Assembly (NCBI GenBank): GCA_964019695.1
Contig: OZ026516.1
Location: 83,965,188-84,029,187 of the forward strand
Direction of reading: 5' to 3'
Length of the DNA: 64,000 nt
From: Loripinus fragilis
Taxonomy: Eukaryota; Mollusca; Bivalvia; Lucinida; Lucinidae
Shown: in pieces, positions 47,420 through 59,320 of the stretch
Layout of the letters: every line of letters starts with the position of its first letter
Numbering within the stretch: position 1 is the stretch's first letter
The notes under the pieces: model-generated
The model's database searches: none
What the model was told of the DNA's origin: nothing
The model's input: the letters and a program-made list of their open reading frames with translations, nothing else
Position numbers and translations under genes: made by a program

Positions 47420-50200
47420 GATAAACCTTCCAAACAGTTTAGAAATAGATCAGACCGACGTTATACACTGACTGTAATTACCCTATTTGACCTGGTAACT
47501 GCCACTTCTGTAGTGATGCCTGAGGAATACTTCTTGGAGTATTCAAGTGATTAATGGCGATCCCCTGTGGCAAAATTAATGGTCATATGGTTCCCAGTAA
47601 ACTGTTAGCTCTATAATAAATGTATACGTATAAAGGTCTGAATTGTCCCTTTAATATGGTAAAAATATGCAATACTTGTAAAAACAGATGAAAAACTTAT
47701 ATTTTTTTTGCATAAAATTCTGCCAACAGGCGAATACTACCACAAAATTGGTCTTTTTCGCAATATTCCAAGATGTGTAGACTGTTGGCTTGGTCCCAAC
47801 ACGCTTCGGCATATATTGAATTCGGTACAGTTCATAATGTTGAACGTACCACCCTCCTTTTAGAACTCAAAAACATTACACCCAGCATTACATTAAATTC
47901 AAATTTATTTAAAACTGGGAACAATGACAAAACTCTAGATTGTCGCACCCAAAACCAAATATACACAGCTATCTTTACATATATAATAACAACCTGGAAA
48001 CAATGCATCGAACTCAAACCCCCTTGAACACCAACAGGTGGAAATATCAAAATTGAAATAAACATAATACAGTATATTCAAAATTAGAAGGCTAATAAGA
48101 AGTTTAAAATTAATATTCACTTCAATTTTAAATTAATCCATTAAAAATAACCAAATGAAAAAAACTACAAATATTACTTTTGTAGGTAGTCAGCAGATGA
48201 CAAAAAAAAACTTTTCTTTCATTTTAACAGGCCATCTTTTAAGCAAATAAATACGGAAATGCTTTCTTTTACGTCCGCTTAATTTCTAGGTCAATTTTTA
48301 GAACCATAACTTGATAGCGATTTTCACTCTATCATTTTAATCATGAAAAAAGCCTTCAATCTTCAAGAAAACTATTTTATATAACATTTTAATACTCAAT
48401 TTAATGTTCAGCCGAACAAATCAGAAAAATTATAACAATTATGTTAATTTATCTAAATAAAAGCCAATAAACAACGCTAGTCCAACGCCTAAGACGAAAT
48501 TTTGAGATGCGAAGTAGGTCAATCCTATTTCTGCAACATTTTGACACAATATTGAAGAACTGGAGCGTTCACCTCACGACTTTCGACCCGCAACTGTCTC
48601 ACCCTCAGTGCGGGGCGGGAGCCGTGGGGGTATATAAACAAAAAATATTTCAGATAACATCCCCTTGTATATGCCTAGTGCAAAGGGACCGCGGCACACC
48701 GACACAATAACCGAACAATGAATGATAACATCCTCTGAGGGGTCCCAAAGATTCTCTGCGGGACAACAAGGAGAAATTACTAATCAATCTTGTTAAGAAA
48801 TAAAGTTTTTAGTTTTTGAAGATTGAAGCGGCACTTGGCTCTGGATGTGGCACACTGCCGTACGCCGGAGTCAAGAACCGCTACAAATAATAGGAAAAAT
48901 TGCACAACCCGCAGATGTGCACTATAAACAATGTATGAGTCGGCGTGTCCGCCCGTTACCAGTAAGTGAAAATGCTCATAACTGTTGAACCACACGTTAT
49001 ATTTTGATAAAACTTTGGATACGTACGCATATCAACATTCGTTTATAACCACTGGCATGCGTAACAACTCTTTATGATGGACGTGGCTTTGCTGAGCATC
49101 AGTCCAACCGGTCGTGGTCAGTTAATGAAAATGCACATAGCTCTTGAACCACATGGTATAATCAGATCAAATTGCGTAATTGTTTAATTAAATATTTTCC
49201 AGCCACTGGTATGCAAAACCGTGACAAGGCTGCTGGGAGAATTTAAAACGAAATCTACCGAAAATCACAATAACTATTTTAAATTGATAAATATGCCAAT
49301 CGAAATCATCAATATCAACAACATTTTAAAGACTTGGTATCGAAATATGGCACGACCCACATGTGTGCACAATAATCTCTTTGTGAGTCCGTCTGTCCAT
49401 TCAATTTGCTTTCCACACATTCCTTCCACCACGGGTCGTGCACATTACAGTCAGTTGGTATTATATATTAATCTTTATCTGCAAAATCCAGGCGATTTAT
49501 GCCATACTTGAATCGGACATCATATACCCCTGTTCCATATAGACCACGAATATCAAGAATTGCCACGAGCAAATTTTAGGTTTCGTAGCTGAAACGTTAT
49601 CAGTTCGTGATGTTCTTAACTGAATCGTATAGTCTGTAGTCACTTCTTGAAATTCTTAAGGCAATCGGGAATTCGTGAAGAAAGTTTCGAATTGTTAAAT
49701 TTTTAGCCACGAACTCCCGATTCCAAAAAAAGTCTTTATTCATTCTGAAAAAATCCTGATGCATTCTTGGACATTGTAACTAATTTGAAATTGTTTCGGA
49801 GGATTCGTAGGCGTTGGTAGGTACTCTTAACTCATTCGGAGATTCGGGAGAGGCAATACAAGCGATTTAACCAAGGAAGAGGGAGCAGAAGGCAGTCACC
49901 TCAGAGCAATTACCTGCTATGTGCATGCTAGCCTGTCCCAGAAGTGAAAAAAGATGTGGCAGGTTCAGGAGTAAAGTCAGTGACTACTGAGTCACTAGCT
50001 GGTGATGTTAATAATGGTGAAGTAGCAACTTTTTACAAGTCAAAGAGTAAGATTGTCAGGGCGTCTTCTCATTCCATTACGAAGCAATTTTCTTATAGCT
50101 ATAAGCAACTGCCTTTGATACTCAGCTTGTAGGCCAAGAAAATATTATAGCTGCTCTATGAGGTACATTCCTTTGAGTGCTGATGCCCTGGATGTATGGA
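47420..50200. other. Intergenic, unassigned
   Basis: No supported gene. Two related stretches at about 48956-49070 and 49118-49215 share GTnAnTGAAAATGCnCATA, TTGAACCACA and AACCACTGG/AGCCACTGG. 49560-49720 has several CACGAA/TTCGTG motifs in both orientations, including GGGAATTCGTG and CACGAACTCCC. The open frames here are short and unlike known proteins. Confidence 0.45.
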
Positions 50201-50209
50201 TGGAGTCAT

Positions 50210-50305
50210 TTTAGCTCACCTGAGCTATAGGCTCAAGCTGAGCTTTTGTGACTGGTCCTTGTCCGGCGTGCGTCTTGCGTATACTTTTTCTTAAAACGAC
50301 ATGGG
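50210..50305 (+). repeat. Bivalve-type TTTAGCTCACCTGAGC repeat
   Basis: TTTTAGCTCACCTGAGCTAT, then GCTCAAGCTGAGCTTTTGTG and TTGTCCGGCGTGCGTC. This sequence is, from general knowledge, one of the most frequent short repeats in bivalve genomes; only its left part is recognisable. Confidence 0.75.
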
Positions 50306-50598
50306 CATAAGACGGAAGTGTATCACTAGAAATAAACAGAACATTCATTGCCCTACTTTACCTGAACTTTGCAAGTGTCCCTGTTTGTTATCAGTATTAA
50401 TGAAATTCTAAACGAATGTTCAGTCCCATATTAATCTCATAAATTATTACAAGGTATCCCTTTTATCATAATACACTCATGCTTAGTGAATTGAAACTCT
50501 AGAGGATTGTCAGAGTTGTTGCATATGGTTTTTGTTTATGCTAATTTCTTTAACTCCCAGTCGACAATATTTCAGTCATGTCTGGACTGGTGTTACTA

Positions 50599-50724
50599 GG
50601 TTGAACCAGTCCTAAGCAGAGAAAAGATTTTCTTGCTCAAGGACACAATAAAGTGCTTCCGGTGAGGCTCGAACCCGCAAACCCTCTGTCTCGAGTCAAG
50701 CACTCTGCCACTGAGGCACCGCAG
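50599..50724 (-). mobile_element. SINE family A, 5' part, - strand
   Basis: Reverse complement reads GCGGTGCCTCAGTGGCAGAG (A-box region), GGGTTCGAGCCTCACCGG (B box), GAGCAAG..., GACTGGTTCAACC. The 3' tail is absent. A second short body fragment lies at 50835-50878. Confidence 0.85.
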
Positions 50725-51014
50725 CATATTGTGTATCAGATATTGCCTAATCTGTTTAAAATCAGGCCCTTGCCGTGTTTCATGGACATGCTTGTGCCAC
50801 AGGGTTATAGGTGTATATAAATACACTTCTAGAGCCAGTACTAAGCGGATGAAAGAGTGTCTTGCTCAAGGACACAACGAATTATATTGAATTAATGTAC
50901 TTAATGACAATTGTCACCGTTGCATCCCTTGCTTGCTGGGATATACCGATACCTCCTACTGCTACATAAATCTGAGCATGTGGGTTCTATACTTACTAGG
51001 TAAGGATGAATAAA

Positions 51015-51410
51015 GCCTGGAACAAATATATTGAATTAATATATTTAATGACAAATATCCAATTGTGACAATATATGATAGAGATATCTACATTTTGCAA
51101 TACAATGAAAATCAAAGTGTGAGTTGCAATGGCTCAAACAGCTGTGGTGCATATGTAAAAACTACCTGTGAACTAAACCCTGTCGCCATCACATGCTTCT
51201 CACACAACTAAATACGAACTATTCAAAACAGAACAATTTCTTATACAACATGATTGATGCGATTATGATGAAATAATGATAAAACATTAAACTTTACATA
51301 CCTGGAACAAGAATATTGAATTAATAGCTTTAATGACAAATATCTAGTTATGACAATATATGATAGAGGTATCTACATTGTGCAACACAATGAAAATCAA
51401 AGTGTGAGTG
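51015..51410. repeat. Direct repeat, about 110 bp, two copies
   Basis: 51017-51125 and 51302-51409 share CCTGGAACAA, TATTGAATTAAT, TTTAATGACAAATATC, TGACAATATATGATAGAG and ACAATGAAAATCAAAGTGTGAG. A weaker third trace is at 50883-50915. Confidence 0.8.
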
Positions 51411-51419
51411 ACGGTTGTA

Positions 51420-52690
51420 CAGTTCCTGTATAAAATACATAGCTACAGCTACCTGCCTAATTTGGGCAACTCACTACTTATATTAAATAAAGTAGTCAAT
51501 ATTGGATATAGGTATGGGACGTTAGATGGGATATATAGGAATGTACAACGTAGCCTATGGCATATTCCCCCCTTTAGGAAATTGAGTCCCGACATTATAA
51601 ATTAAAACGGTATGTAATTCAAGAAGCGTATAAAATGTAAGTGAATTTCAGACTCAGCTTCAGGTCATAACATAAGGAAAACAAATAATGTCATTTTAAT
51701 TTGACAATACAGAACATCAGCAGCCTAAAGAAAAAGCGACATCAACATCTGAATATATGCAGCAATGTATACAATATGTTTCATGTTCTTCCTGGCTGTC
51801 AATTCCCATGTTCTGTCAAGGAGAAATTGTTTTCATAAAATAAAGTTATGAACTGGAATGGCTGAAATTATGCTAAACATCAATCAATGAATGTTAAATG
51901 AGCCTGTAGAACATGAAACACATGGATATAATACAGAATATTCCCTAAAGTGATAACTCTATCGCCTAATTTACTCATGACATGATGATTCTTGTGCAAA
52001 ATCTGGAACATACTACTTAATTATCGGAAAGTGACCTAAACAAAATCAATTAGTATCAAAGATACACATTTTTGCACATGAAATATTAAATATGTCCAGG
52101 TGATTAAGTCATGATTGGTAATGCTACATTCAATCCTGGTCGTAACAATTATCTATCCAAAAATCCATCAAAACGGTGATAATAAACAATACTAAGGATG
52201 TACAAGGACAAATTATATGATGATGACTATTTAAATGAATATTATTCCACATGCTGCATCTGGGAAAATATGACAAAATGTGTCTGTTATGCTAACAATG
52301 TAAATGGTATACAACATTACCATTATTAACTCCAGAGTGAAGTGCGTTCAGTCATGTAAATAGTATTCAGTCATATGAATGTGATACATCCAATTTATAC
52401 ATATAAATTATATTTACTTAACACTATTAGCAGTTATATAGTTAACGTGGCAAATATACATATGTCTAAGGCACAAAGCTAATCCCATTTCCCAGACCCA
52501 TCAAACTTTTCATGTCCAGAAATGGAGGTATGATAAAAGTGGTCTAATATTATGTAATAACCACAAAGATAACTGCATCCCAAAGTTATTCGGGAAATTT
52601 AAAAAGTGATTAGGATGAAAATCACATCATCTATAGAAATCTAAAATAAACTGCCACTGACCTGTGCCAACTGTCTATAGAGGCATAAGC
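51420..52690. other. Unassigned, downstream of gypsy remnant
   Basis: AT-rich with no gene. Because the gypsy pol remnant runs on the - strand, its 3' LTR would be expected here, but I could not identify one. Confidence 0.4.
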
Positions 52691-53324
52691 GTGAGGACAA
52701 CTAGCCCAGAACCCAATCATTGGAACGCATCCAGTAAGGTTTCCTCCTAGCTCTAACTGGGCGCAAGATTCTGTTTACTTCACTTGAAGTAGAACAGGTC
52801 TACGATTGGGTATCTGAGAGGTTTATAGACTTTACAGTGCGAGGTAGAACACCTGATTATCCAGGCTCCTGCCACATTTAAATCTTATACCTCCTGACCT
52901 TCTCAGGTGAAGACTGTTGTCCAAAATACCTCCATCATAGGCTGCCTCCGAGTCCGGATCTGACAGCAAATCCGAATTGGCATTGATAAATTGTCCATTT
53001 CCCATAGAATGATAAGGTGTTATTCATGATTTCTCAACCCCTGCAATCTTGCACACCTCTTTGATCAGGTTTGATTCAAAGTTGGCACCTTGATTGCTAT
53101 GAATGCGGGCTGGGAAACCATAGTCAACAGTGTAATTGTCGAACAACACCCTCGTAGTTGTGTTAGCGGTTTCATTCCTAGTGGGAATAGCTTGGGCAGA
53201 CCTAGAAAAGTGAACTGTGGTTAACAAGACTTTTTCAAATCATCCTTTTGATTTTTCAAGGGTTATGTAATCAAGACACACAATCTACATAAGTGTAGTA
53301 GAAGTAATATTGACAAGCTTACTT

Positions 53325-53383
53325 AACCGTCCCGCTATGACCATAGCTGTTGACTTGGGACGTAAAGCAACAAAACAAACTAA
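53325..53383 (+). mobile_element. 59-bp SINE family B tail with perfect target duplication
   Basis: AACCGTCCCGCTATGACCAT, AGCTGTTGACTTGGGACGTA, AAGCAACAAAACAAAC: the last part of SINE B only. Flanked by a perfect 12-bp duplication ACAAGCTTACTT (53313-53324 and 53384-53395), so it inserted as a severely 5'-truncated copy into the gypsy integrase. Confidence 0.92.
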
Positions 53384-53511
53384 ACAAGCTTACTTCTATC
53401 TGGGCCAGCTTTCCTTCTAATGCAGCGCTCACGTTCTTGATATAGGTATCCATGCCAGGCCAGAAAAATCTCTGCTTTATAAGTGACATGGTCCTATCTC
53501 TGGCCTGAGAG

Positions 53512-53562
53512 GATAAGCTGTTGAGAGGATAAGCTGTTGAGAGGATAAGCTGCAGAAAGATC
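53512..53562. repeat. 16-bp tandem repeat, three units
   Basis: GAGAGGATAAGCTGTT repeated nearly three times inside the gypsy remnant; the period is not a multiple of three, so it shifts frame. Confidence 0.9.
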
Positions 53563-54249
53563 TGTCTATTTAAAATGACCTTTCTGTGAAGGACTCCATT
53601 GGAGAGAAGCATCTTATCCCATTCCTTGATATATTTGGCATCAACCGATTGATCAAAGCTAAGCTTGATGGGCCAGGTAAACCTGCTTCAAGCCACTTGA
53701 TAACAAAACTCAAGGATAGGTCTTGTAGCTGTGATTTTCTCTAGTCCTTTCGAGTCAGGCCATGTGTCTTAAGCAATTGCTCTGAAATGTCTTCAGTAAA
53801 CGGTGGAGTCCTATCTGAAGCATCAGAAACATAGACGCTGTCTATGAATGGACCTTCTGTCGCTTTCACTGACATTGAGACAGCCTTTATCACATCTGGG
53901 AAAACTGTGCATTCCCCTGTATTACCTAGATATCCATCGGCATCTGCATTTTCCTTACCACTCCTGTATTTGATTGTGAAGTTATTATCACTCAGAGAAG
54001 CTACCCAACGTTGTCCAGGGGCATCAAGCCTTGCTGTGGTGAGAATGTACGTAAAAGGATTATTATTTGTAATAACCTCAAACGAACTACCATAGTGATA
54101 GTCATGAAATTTCTCATTCCTAGACCACTTTAATGCCAGGAACTCAAGCTTATGCGCCTGATATTTTTTTCTCTGAGGGATCTGGCTCTGGACAAAACAT
54201 GCACTTTTCAGAATTAAAGTGTATGTTCTTGACTTTTAACATTTATATG

Positions 54250-55480
54250 AATCAAAAATAAATATTTCATTATGTACTGATTTAACTTTCACGATCATTT
54301 ATTCATCTGCTAAGTTAATTACAGGACTATTTATTGGCTTTATGTAAACATCTGGTAGCAGCAATCTTACTGCAAAAGCTACACACTAACCTGAGTTAAC
54401 CTCTTTATGCAGGTCAGCTAAATGATTGAAGCAGAACATTTAGTCAACTTTTGCATTTCAATATTGGATATTACAATAATTAGTCAGACTGTCAAAAGAA
54501 AAGTATTTTATCTTTCAATAAGTTTCATTTGATTTTAATTCGTCTTTTTGCACCCAAAATGAAGCAAATTGTTACAAAATATGTCGTTTGCTATAGTAAT
54601 AATTAGTGATTTAAGGGTTTCATTTCAGAAATGAATATTAAATACCGACCAGGTATCAAAATATACTCATCAATGCAAACACTGCTGAAATAGTTGCATT
54701 GTCATTTTTGCCATTACAAAGATGTATAATTCAGCTTAGGTAGTGTCTGAGCAGGTGGCAGTGCTTCCAGTTTTCTTGTGTAGAGCTCATTGACTGAAAA
54801 CAGCCAGGCCCCCATAGACAAGCAAAAGCAATTTATTACAGGCTAATGGAAATGCATTCTCAAACATTTATTGAGGGATTATTCCTTCCATGCTGTAAGC
54901 TCTATAATAAATGCATTTTAAATGAAGTGCGAATTTTCATTTTAAGTTTGAAAGAACGTGAAGGGGCGCTTTATGGATATGTTGCATACGAATAGACAAA
55001 AGCCCATCAAAGAATCCGCATACATAGTTCGCGTTTTCCCAGAAACTCTTTAAGGTAGTACGGGACCCATGTCAAAAGATAACCTTACTTTTACTTAAAA
55101 GTAAGAGTGTAAGAGTTATCGTTCCTGAATCTTGTTTTTAAAAGAGAATACTTATTTTCTAAGACGGTAGATATTATTCTCCCCTGACAACTCTTTGATG
55201 CTTGAAACGTAATTCTGTAAGTATTTTGCTTTCACAAAAAGAAGGAATGCAAGTATTAGCTTTAAAAAACATCACCCAGAGTATGAAGTCATTCAGTATT
55301 TTGATGGTTAAAAGTTGCGGACCGTATAAATATACATACTATATACATGTCTCGGTTGCTATTTCTGCATGCTGCCACTAACCTAAGACCCACCCCCACC
55401 CCAAAAAGGGGGGGGGGGTGTAGACGTGCACATGCCTTGTATGTGACATTCTCATGTTTTAGGTCCCATGGAGGTACATG
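54250..55480. other. Intergenic, unassigned
   Basis: No gene or repeat family recognised apart from a C/G homopolymer foldback at 55389-55420 (ACCCCAAAAAGGGG). Confidence 0.45.
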
Positions 55481-55524
55481 GTCACTAATGTTTTATGGAG
55501 AAATGACGTAACTATTTCAATTAC

Positions 55525-55800
55525 TTTATCACACCGGATAGGCAGCAATAAAAACAGTCTAAACAATCGATGAATGCTGATAACAATTTGCTAGAAACAG
55601 TGTTTGTGATTGCCATTTGTTGCCTGTCCGACTACAAACAACAATCCAAAATTCTGTTACTTACAATATTTAACTACGTTCGTCGATAGCATTAACATTT
55701 TCGATTGCCGCCTATCTAGTGTGTTTTTGATATACTGAAGACGTAGCCAAAACAATCTGATACAAGGGCTAGGAGTTATTTCATGTTTCTGTTGAAAAAA
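55525..55800. mobile_element. Palindromic element P1, copy 1
   Basis: CACACCGGATAGGCAGCAAT at the left, TTCGATTGCCGCCTATCTAG and TGTG at the right, with AACAATCGATGAATGC mirrored by TCGTCGATAGCATT inside. Followed by ACGTAGCCAAAACAATCTGA and AAGGGCTAGGAGTTATTT. Confidence 0.8.
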
Positions 55801-55894
55801 TTATTTTGTTTCGTTGCATGTTTCATGATGATAAAATGGACATTTCTGCATACATTTTAATAAAATTATTTGGAACTGCATGTGCCTGAAAGGA

Positions 55895-56340
55895 AGATAT
55901 ATGACAATATAACATTCTTGTCTGTGTATTAACGGTTGGCAAGCATGGTACAGATGCGCGGATCCAGGAATTTTCATCAGGGGGGGGGTCCAGGTCAGTC
56001 TGACAAAAAAGCTCTGACAACGATTTTTTAGTCCTCAGCTTATTTTACAGAAGTCAAATGGTCAATTTCAAAGAAATCTATCGTTTTTCAAGGCTCCAGA
56101 TGGGGTCCAATTTTTTCCAGGGGGTCCAACTTTTTCCAGGGGGTGTCCAATTGCTTATTCCCTATAGAAACCCATTTAATTTGTGATTTTCCAGAGGGGG
56201 TCCGGACCCCCTGCCCCCCCCCCTCTGGATCCGCACTTGGTGCAGCCCTCACAGCTTCATGGTTAAGGCTACTATACATTATCTCATTTGGGCTTGGCAA
56301 ACGTTAATAGACAGAAGAATGTATCATCCTTTTATTGTTA
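55895..56340. mobile_element. TIR element P2 with nested G/C-run MITE
   Basis: Outer inverted repeats: ACAATATAACATTCTTGTCT, GTATTAACGGTTGGCAAGC and GCTTGGCAAACGTTAATAGA, GAAGAATG. Inside, 55954-56236 is a G/C-run MITE (GATGCGCGGATCCAG... to ...CCCCCTCTGGATCCGCAC). An uninterrupted P2 copy lies at 57917-58076. Confidence 0.75.
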
Positions 56341-56594
56341 TATACCTTATAATAAGTGTTTACTATAGAAACTTGAGGTGTTTCAATCGCTGACAATTGT
56401 ACATTTTATTTAATAATGTGTCATATTTTGGTTGATCGTTGACCAATCACTGACCGCGGGCTTTATTTCCGATAAAACATGACTGCAGAGGGCTTAATTG
56501 CCATTTCAACCTGCTCACGGATATCCTCTGCGAGTTAAGATACCGTCGCTTAAGCTTTATTGAGAAATGACCAAAATATTCAATTATCATAAGA

Positions 56595-56880
56595 TACGCT
56601 ACTTTATTACATCGGATTGGCGACAATCGAGAAGGCTCTGAACAATCGATGAACGTGGATCGCAAATCGCTAGAATTTTCCATTTGTCGCCAGTCAGGCA
56701 AACAAACTGCAATCCAAAAAGTCTGTTTCTGACGGTATTTGATCTACGTTCGTCGATAGCATCAACGTTTTCGATTGCCACCTATCCGGTATGTGTATTG
56801 ATACAATGAATACATAACCAAAACAATCTGAAGCAAGAGCTAGGAGTTATCTACATTTTTCAGTCATGTTTCTGTTGAAA
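56595..56880. mobile_element. Palindromic element P1, copy 2
   Basis: CATCGGATTGGCGACAATCG at the left, GTTTTCGATTGCCACCTATC, CGGTATGTG at the right; internal AACAATCGATGAACG and ACGTTCGTCGATAGC. The same downstream sequence as copy 1 (CCAAAACAATCTGAAGCAAG, GCTAGGAGTTAT) shows that a larger segment was duplicated with a spacing of about 1070 bp. Confidence 0.8.
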
Positions 56881-56894
56881 AAAAAAAGTTTGTT

Positions 56895-57095
56895 TCCACA
56901 CTGGATAGTGAGCAATCGAAAACACTCTTAACCATTGACGAACGCGGATCAAAACTAGCTAGAAACAGTGTTTTGATTGCAAAGTGTCGCCTGTTCGATG
57001 AGTGATGGTAATAAAAAAAACTATGATTCTAACTATTTTTATCTATAATCGTCGATAGTATTGATGTTTTCGATCGCGCCTAGAAGGTGTGGTTT
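56895..57095. mobile_element. Palindromic element P1, copy 3
   Basis: CACACTGGATAGTGAGCAAT, CGAAAAC, CATTGACGAACGCGGATC and, at the right, ATCGTCGATAGTATTGATGT, TTTCGATCGCGCC. More diverged than copies 1 and 2 and only about 20 bp after copy 2. Confidence 0.75.
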
Positions 57096-57183
57096 TGTTG
57101 TATGCTTCACAATGTTACAGAGGACATTTTTTTTGGAAATGCTTTTGCTTGAAAGGAAAGTATTCTAGAACTTTTTGGACACT

Positions 57184-57890
57184 ATAAAGGCGGCACCTCA
57201 TGACTGCCTTATTAGTCTACTTTAGACATAGGTAAAATCTGAAAATGAGGCGTTATAACTACATTCGAAAGTGTTTGTTTATTGTTTAACATTAGTATAG
57301 AGGCAAACAGTGTGAACCCAGATCAGACTGCTCTAGGTTTTGTTTGTTTTGTTGCTTTACGTCCCAAGTCAACAGCTATGGTCATTGCGGGACGGTCGGT
57401 TCACATAACCACACTTTTTCCTGGGCAGGCTTGAACAAGCGGTTAACCAGTATTTCGTGCACATACTTTCGCTTGTAACTGATAACAACCCTAAGGCTTC
57501 TTGAATGAATCAGCGGAAGGGAGGAGATGGATCGTAAAAATCATTTCATGATCAATCTCCACGAAAGTATGAGACCGGACGAGCAGTCTGCTCTAGATCT
57601 ACACTGTTTGTTTAAGAGGCTTCATAATATTTCAATAGACGATAAAAACATACGATTGTGTTGTAATATACGCTTTAAGGGTTAATAAATGTGGGTTCAG
57701 TGCATTAACGGACAGGACTTTCATGAAATGCACGCAGACCTGCGCGGCTCAAGCAACTTTTAAACACTTAACCAATGGATAGAACCTGATTTCCATTCTT
57801 GAGCAGTTGAAATAACCCTCGAAGCAATATACACTTCGAGAATAACCGAACCACGCCCAGATATGAAAATTTAAGTTGCCACCTTTACAG
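57184..57890. repeat. Dispersed repeat R2, copy 2 (with H1 hairpin split by SINE B)
   Basis: Counterpart of 24851-25320, with the H1 left arm at 57303-57336 and right arm at 57584-57613. The arms pair after removing the SINE. Confidence 0.78.
57337..57583 (-). mobile_element. SINE family B, 5'-truncated
   Basis: Body and tail of SINE B (tail TGCTTTACGTCCCAAGTCAA in this orientation), missing the tRNA head. Target duplication CAG(A/T)CTGCTCTAG at 57324-57336 and 57584-57596 lies in the loop of an H1 hairpin. Confidence 0.9.
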
Positions 57891-57916
57891 TACCCGAAAG
57901 TCCTATAATATATTAC

Positions 57917-58076
57917 AATGACAATATAACATTCCTCTCTGTATATTAACGTTTGTCAAGCCCTTGTGCGATAATGTGTTTCAGGCCTCACCGCTGTGTG
58001 GTTCTGGTTGCAACACATCACATTCAGGCTTGCCAAACATTAATACAAGGACAAGAATGTTTTATCCTCTTATTGC
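57917..58076. mobile_element. TIR element P2, uninterrupted copy
   Basis: ACAATATAACATTCCTCTCT, GTATATTAACGTTTGTCAAG mirrored by GGCTTGCCAAACATTAATAC, AAGGACAAGAATGTTTTATC. About 160 bp. Confidence 0.75.
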
Positions 58077-58089
58077 ATATTTGTAAGTT

Positions 58090-59030
58090 TATTCTTTAAA
58101 TGACATTTAGATCTATGCATCAGGAATAAAGCTATAATTTTTAGCTTTTATCTACATAAATCCTACGTGTAAGAAAGCATCAAAGTATCAAGACATGCTA
58201 TAGCCATGCTTTAATGAGAATCATAATGTAATGTGCTGGGTAACATATGCTAGGTCAAAATCTTTTTTGTCATTTTCTACGCCCATTTGTCAGTGCTTAA
58301 TCAATAATAGCTATGTCTCCGCGCAGTGATATACATAGGGCGTAGACAAACAAAAAAAAATGGTTGAAAGGGGAGACAACACTTATCATAGTCTTTATTT
58401 TTTTCAGGATTTTTCAGAAAAGTCACCAAAACAAAAAAAACGAGCACGGTAACACATTTTTTTTATTCACATGAAAATATCTTTGTAAAAATATGTTTTT
58501 TGTTGTTCCAGTTACATTCTCTGATATGTTTATTTTGAATAATAATTTTTTTGGCATTTATTCGTTTGACTTAATTAGGATTTTGCTTAATAAATTGTGT
58601 AAATACATGTTATTTCACTATTTTTTGTTTTTATTTATATCTCTGGTGTGAGTAGTATTTGTTCTGAAAAAACTGTATTGCGTTTCTTGTTAATTTGTTA
58701 ACAAAATCTGTGTTTGTTTATTTCAAAAACCTGCGATTTTGCAGTTTTTGACATCAAACAACTTTTTAAAAAGAACGGTGGGGTATTGTTTTTTTTGTCT
58801 TAGATTATAAGTATAAGTCTATATTATAATATATTAAAAGATAAAACACTTTTGGACATATGCCGGTGAGTCCGGTACTATAGTGCCACAACGATATTCT
58901 GTCTTTGTTGACAGTCTGTATTATTGTAAATATGTACCAATAACAAAGATATTTTTAGATAACTATTTATAGAATTAAACAGGTATTTTGGTGCAAATAA
59001 AGAGTAAAATATCTAAGCGTTTGTTCGTGT
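58090..59030. other. AT-rich intergenic DNA
   Basis: Very T/A-rich with long poly-T and poly-A runs; nothing recognised. Confidence 0.45.
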
Positions 59031-59035
59031 GTTTT

Positions 59036-59106
59036 CGTAGTATAGTGGATAGGCCACTAAACCGTTATTCGTAAGGTTGATGGTTCGATCCCCATATAAG
59101 GGTAGT
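59036..59106 (+). other. tRNA-like sequence 1 (A box and B box)
   Basis: TAGTATAGTGGATAGG resembles an A-box/D-arm and GGTTCGATCCCCAT a B box/T-arm. The T stem does not pair and no good anticodon loop is present, so this is a tRNA relic or SINE head, not a working tRNA. Confidence 0.6.
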
Positions 59107-59254
59107 TTTTATATCATTTTTAATTTTAATGTGATTACAATTCACTTGCGCGCACCTTTTTGCTCACGATCTTTTTGATACAAGCATGTTAAACGTGCTT
59201 ACACGCATTGAAATCCTTTTTCAAAGGGGGAATACATTTCGCTATTCTAGCTAC

Positions 59255-59320
59255 TCTGTAGCTGAGTTGGCTGGTTAGAGCATGACCTTAATGCTAACCC
59301 CAAAGGCAGATTTTCTAGGG
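59255..59320 (+). other. tRNA-like sequence 2 (D-arm and anticodon part only)
   Basis: CTGTAGCTGAGTTGGCTGGT, TAGAGCATGACC.TTAATGC resembles the 5' two-thirds of an Ile-type tRNA; no T-arm follows. Confidence 0.55.

Larger units (their letters stand above)
52700..54240 (-). pseudogene. Decayed Ty3/gypsy pol (RNase H and integrase)
   Basis: Reverse-strand remnants in pol order. About 54180-53870: QAHKLEFLALKWSRNEKFHD, a VITNNNPFTYILTTA motif and KYRSGKENADADG, the RNase H typical of Ty3/gypsy. 53560-53440: SQARDRTMSLIKQRFFWPGM, the integrase zinc-binding region. 53227-53024: VHFSRSAQAIPT, YGFPARIHSNQGANFES, the integrase core with one catalytic Asp read as Asn (IHSNQG where IHSDQG is usual). 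Frames shift between blocks. A 16-bp tandem repeat and a SINE scrap interrupt it. RT and gag were not found. Confidence 0.88.

Noticed and set aside
48507..48710. Small gene with cysteine-containing C-terminus
   Set aside because: There is no homology, signal or splice evidence; composition is like the surrounding DNA.
57303..57336. Helitron 3' end (hairpin near terminus)
   Set aside because: Hairpins of this family are not followed by a consistent CTRR end and no TC start could be paired.
59036..59106. Functional tRNA gene
   Set aside because: The T stem is mismatched and position 33 of the putative anticodon loop is not T; kept only as tRNA-like.
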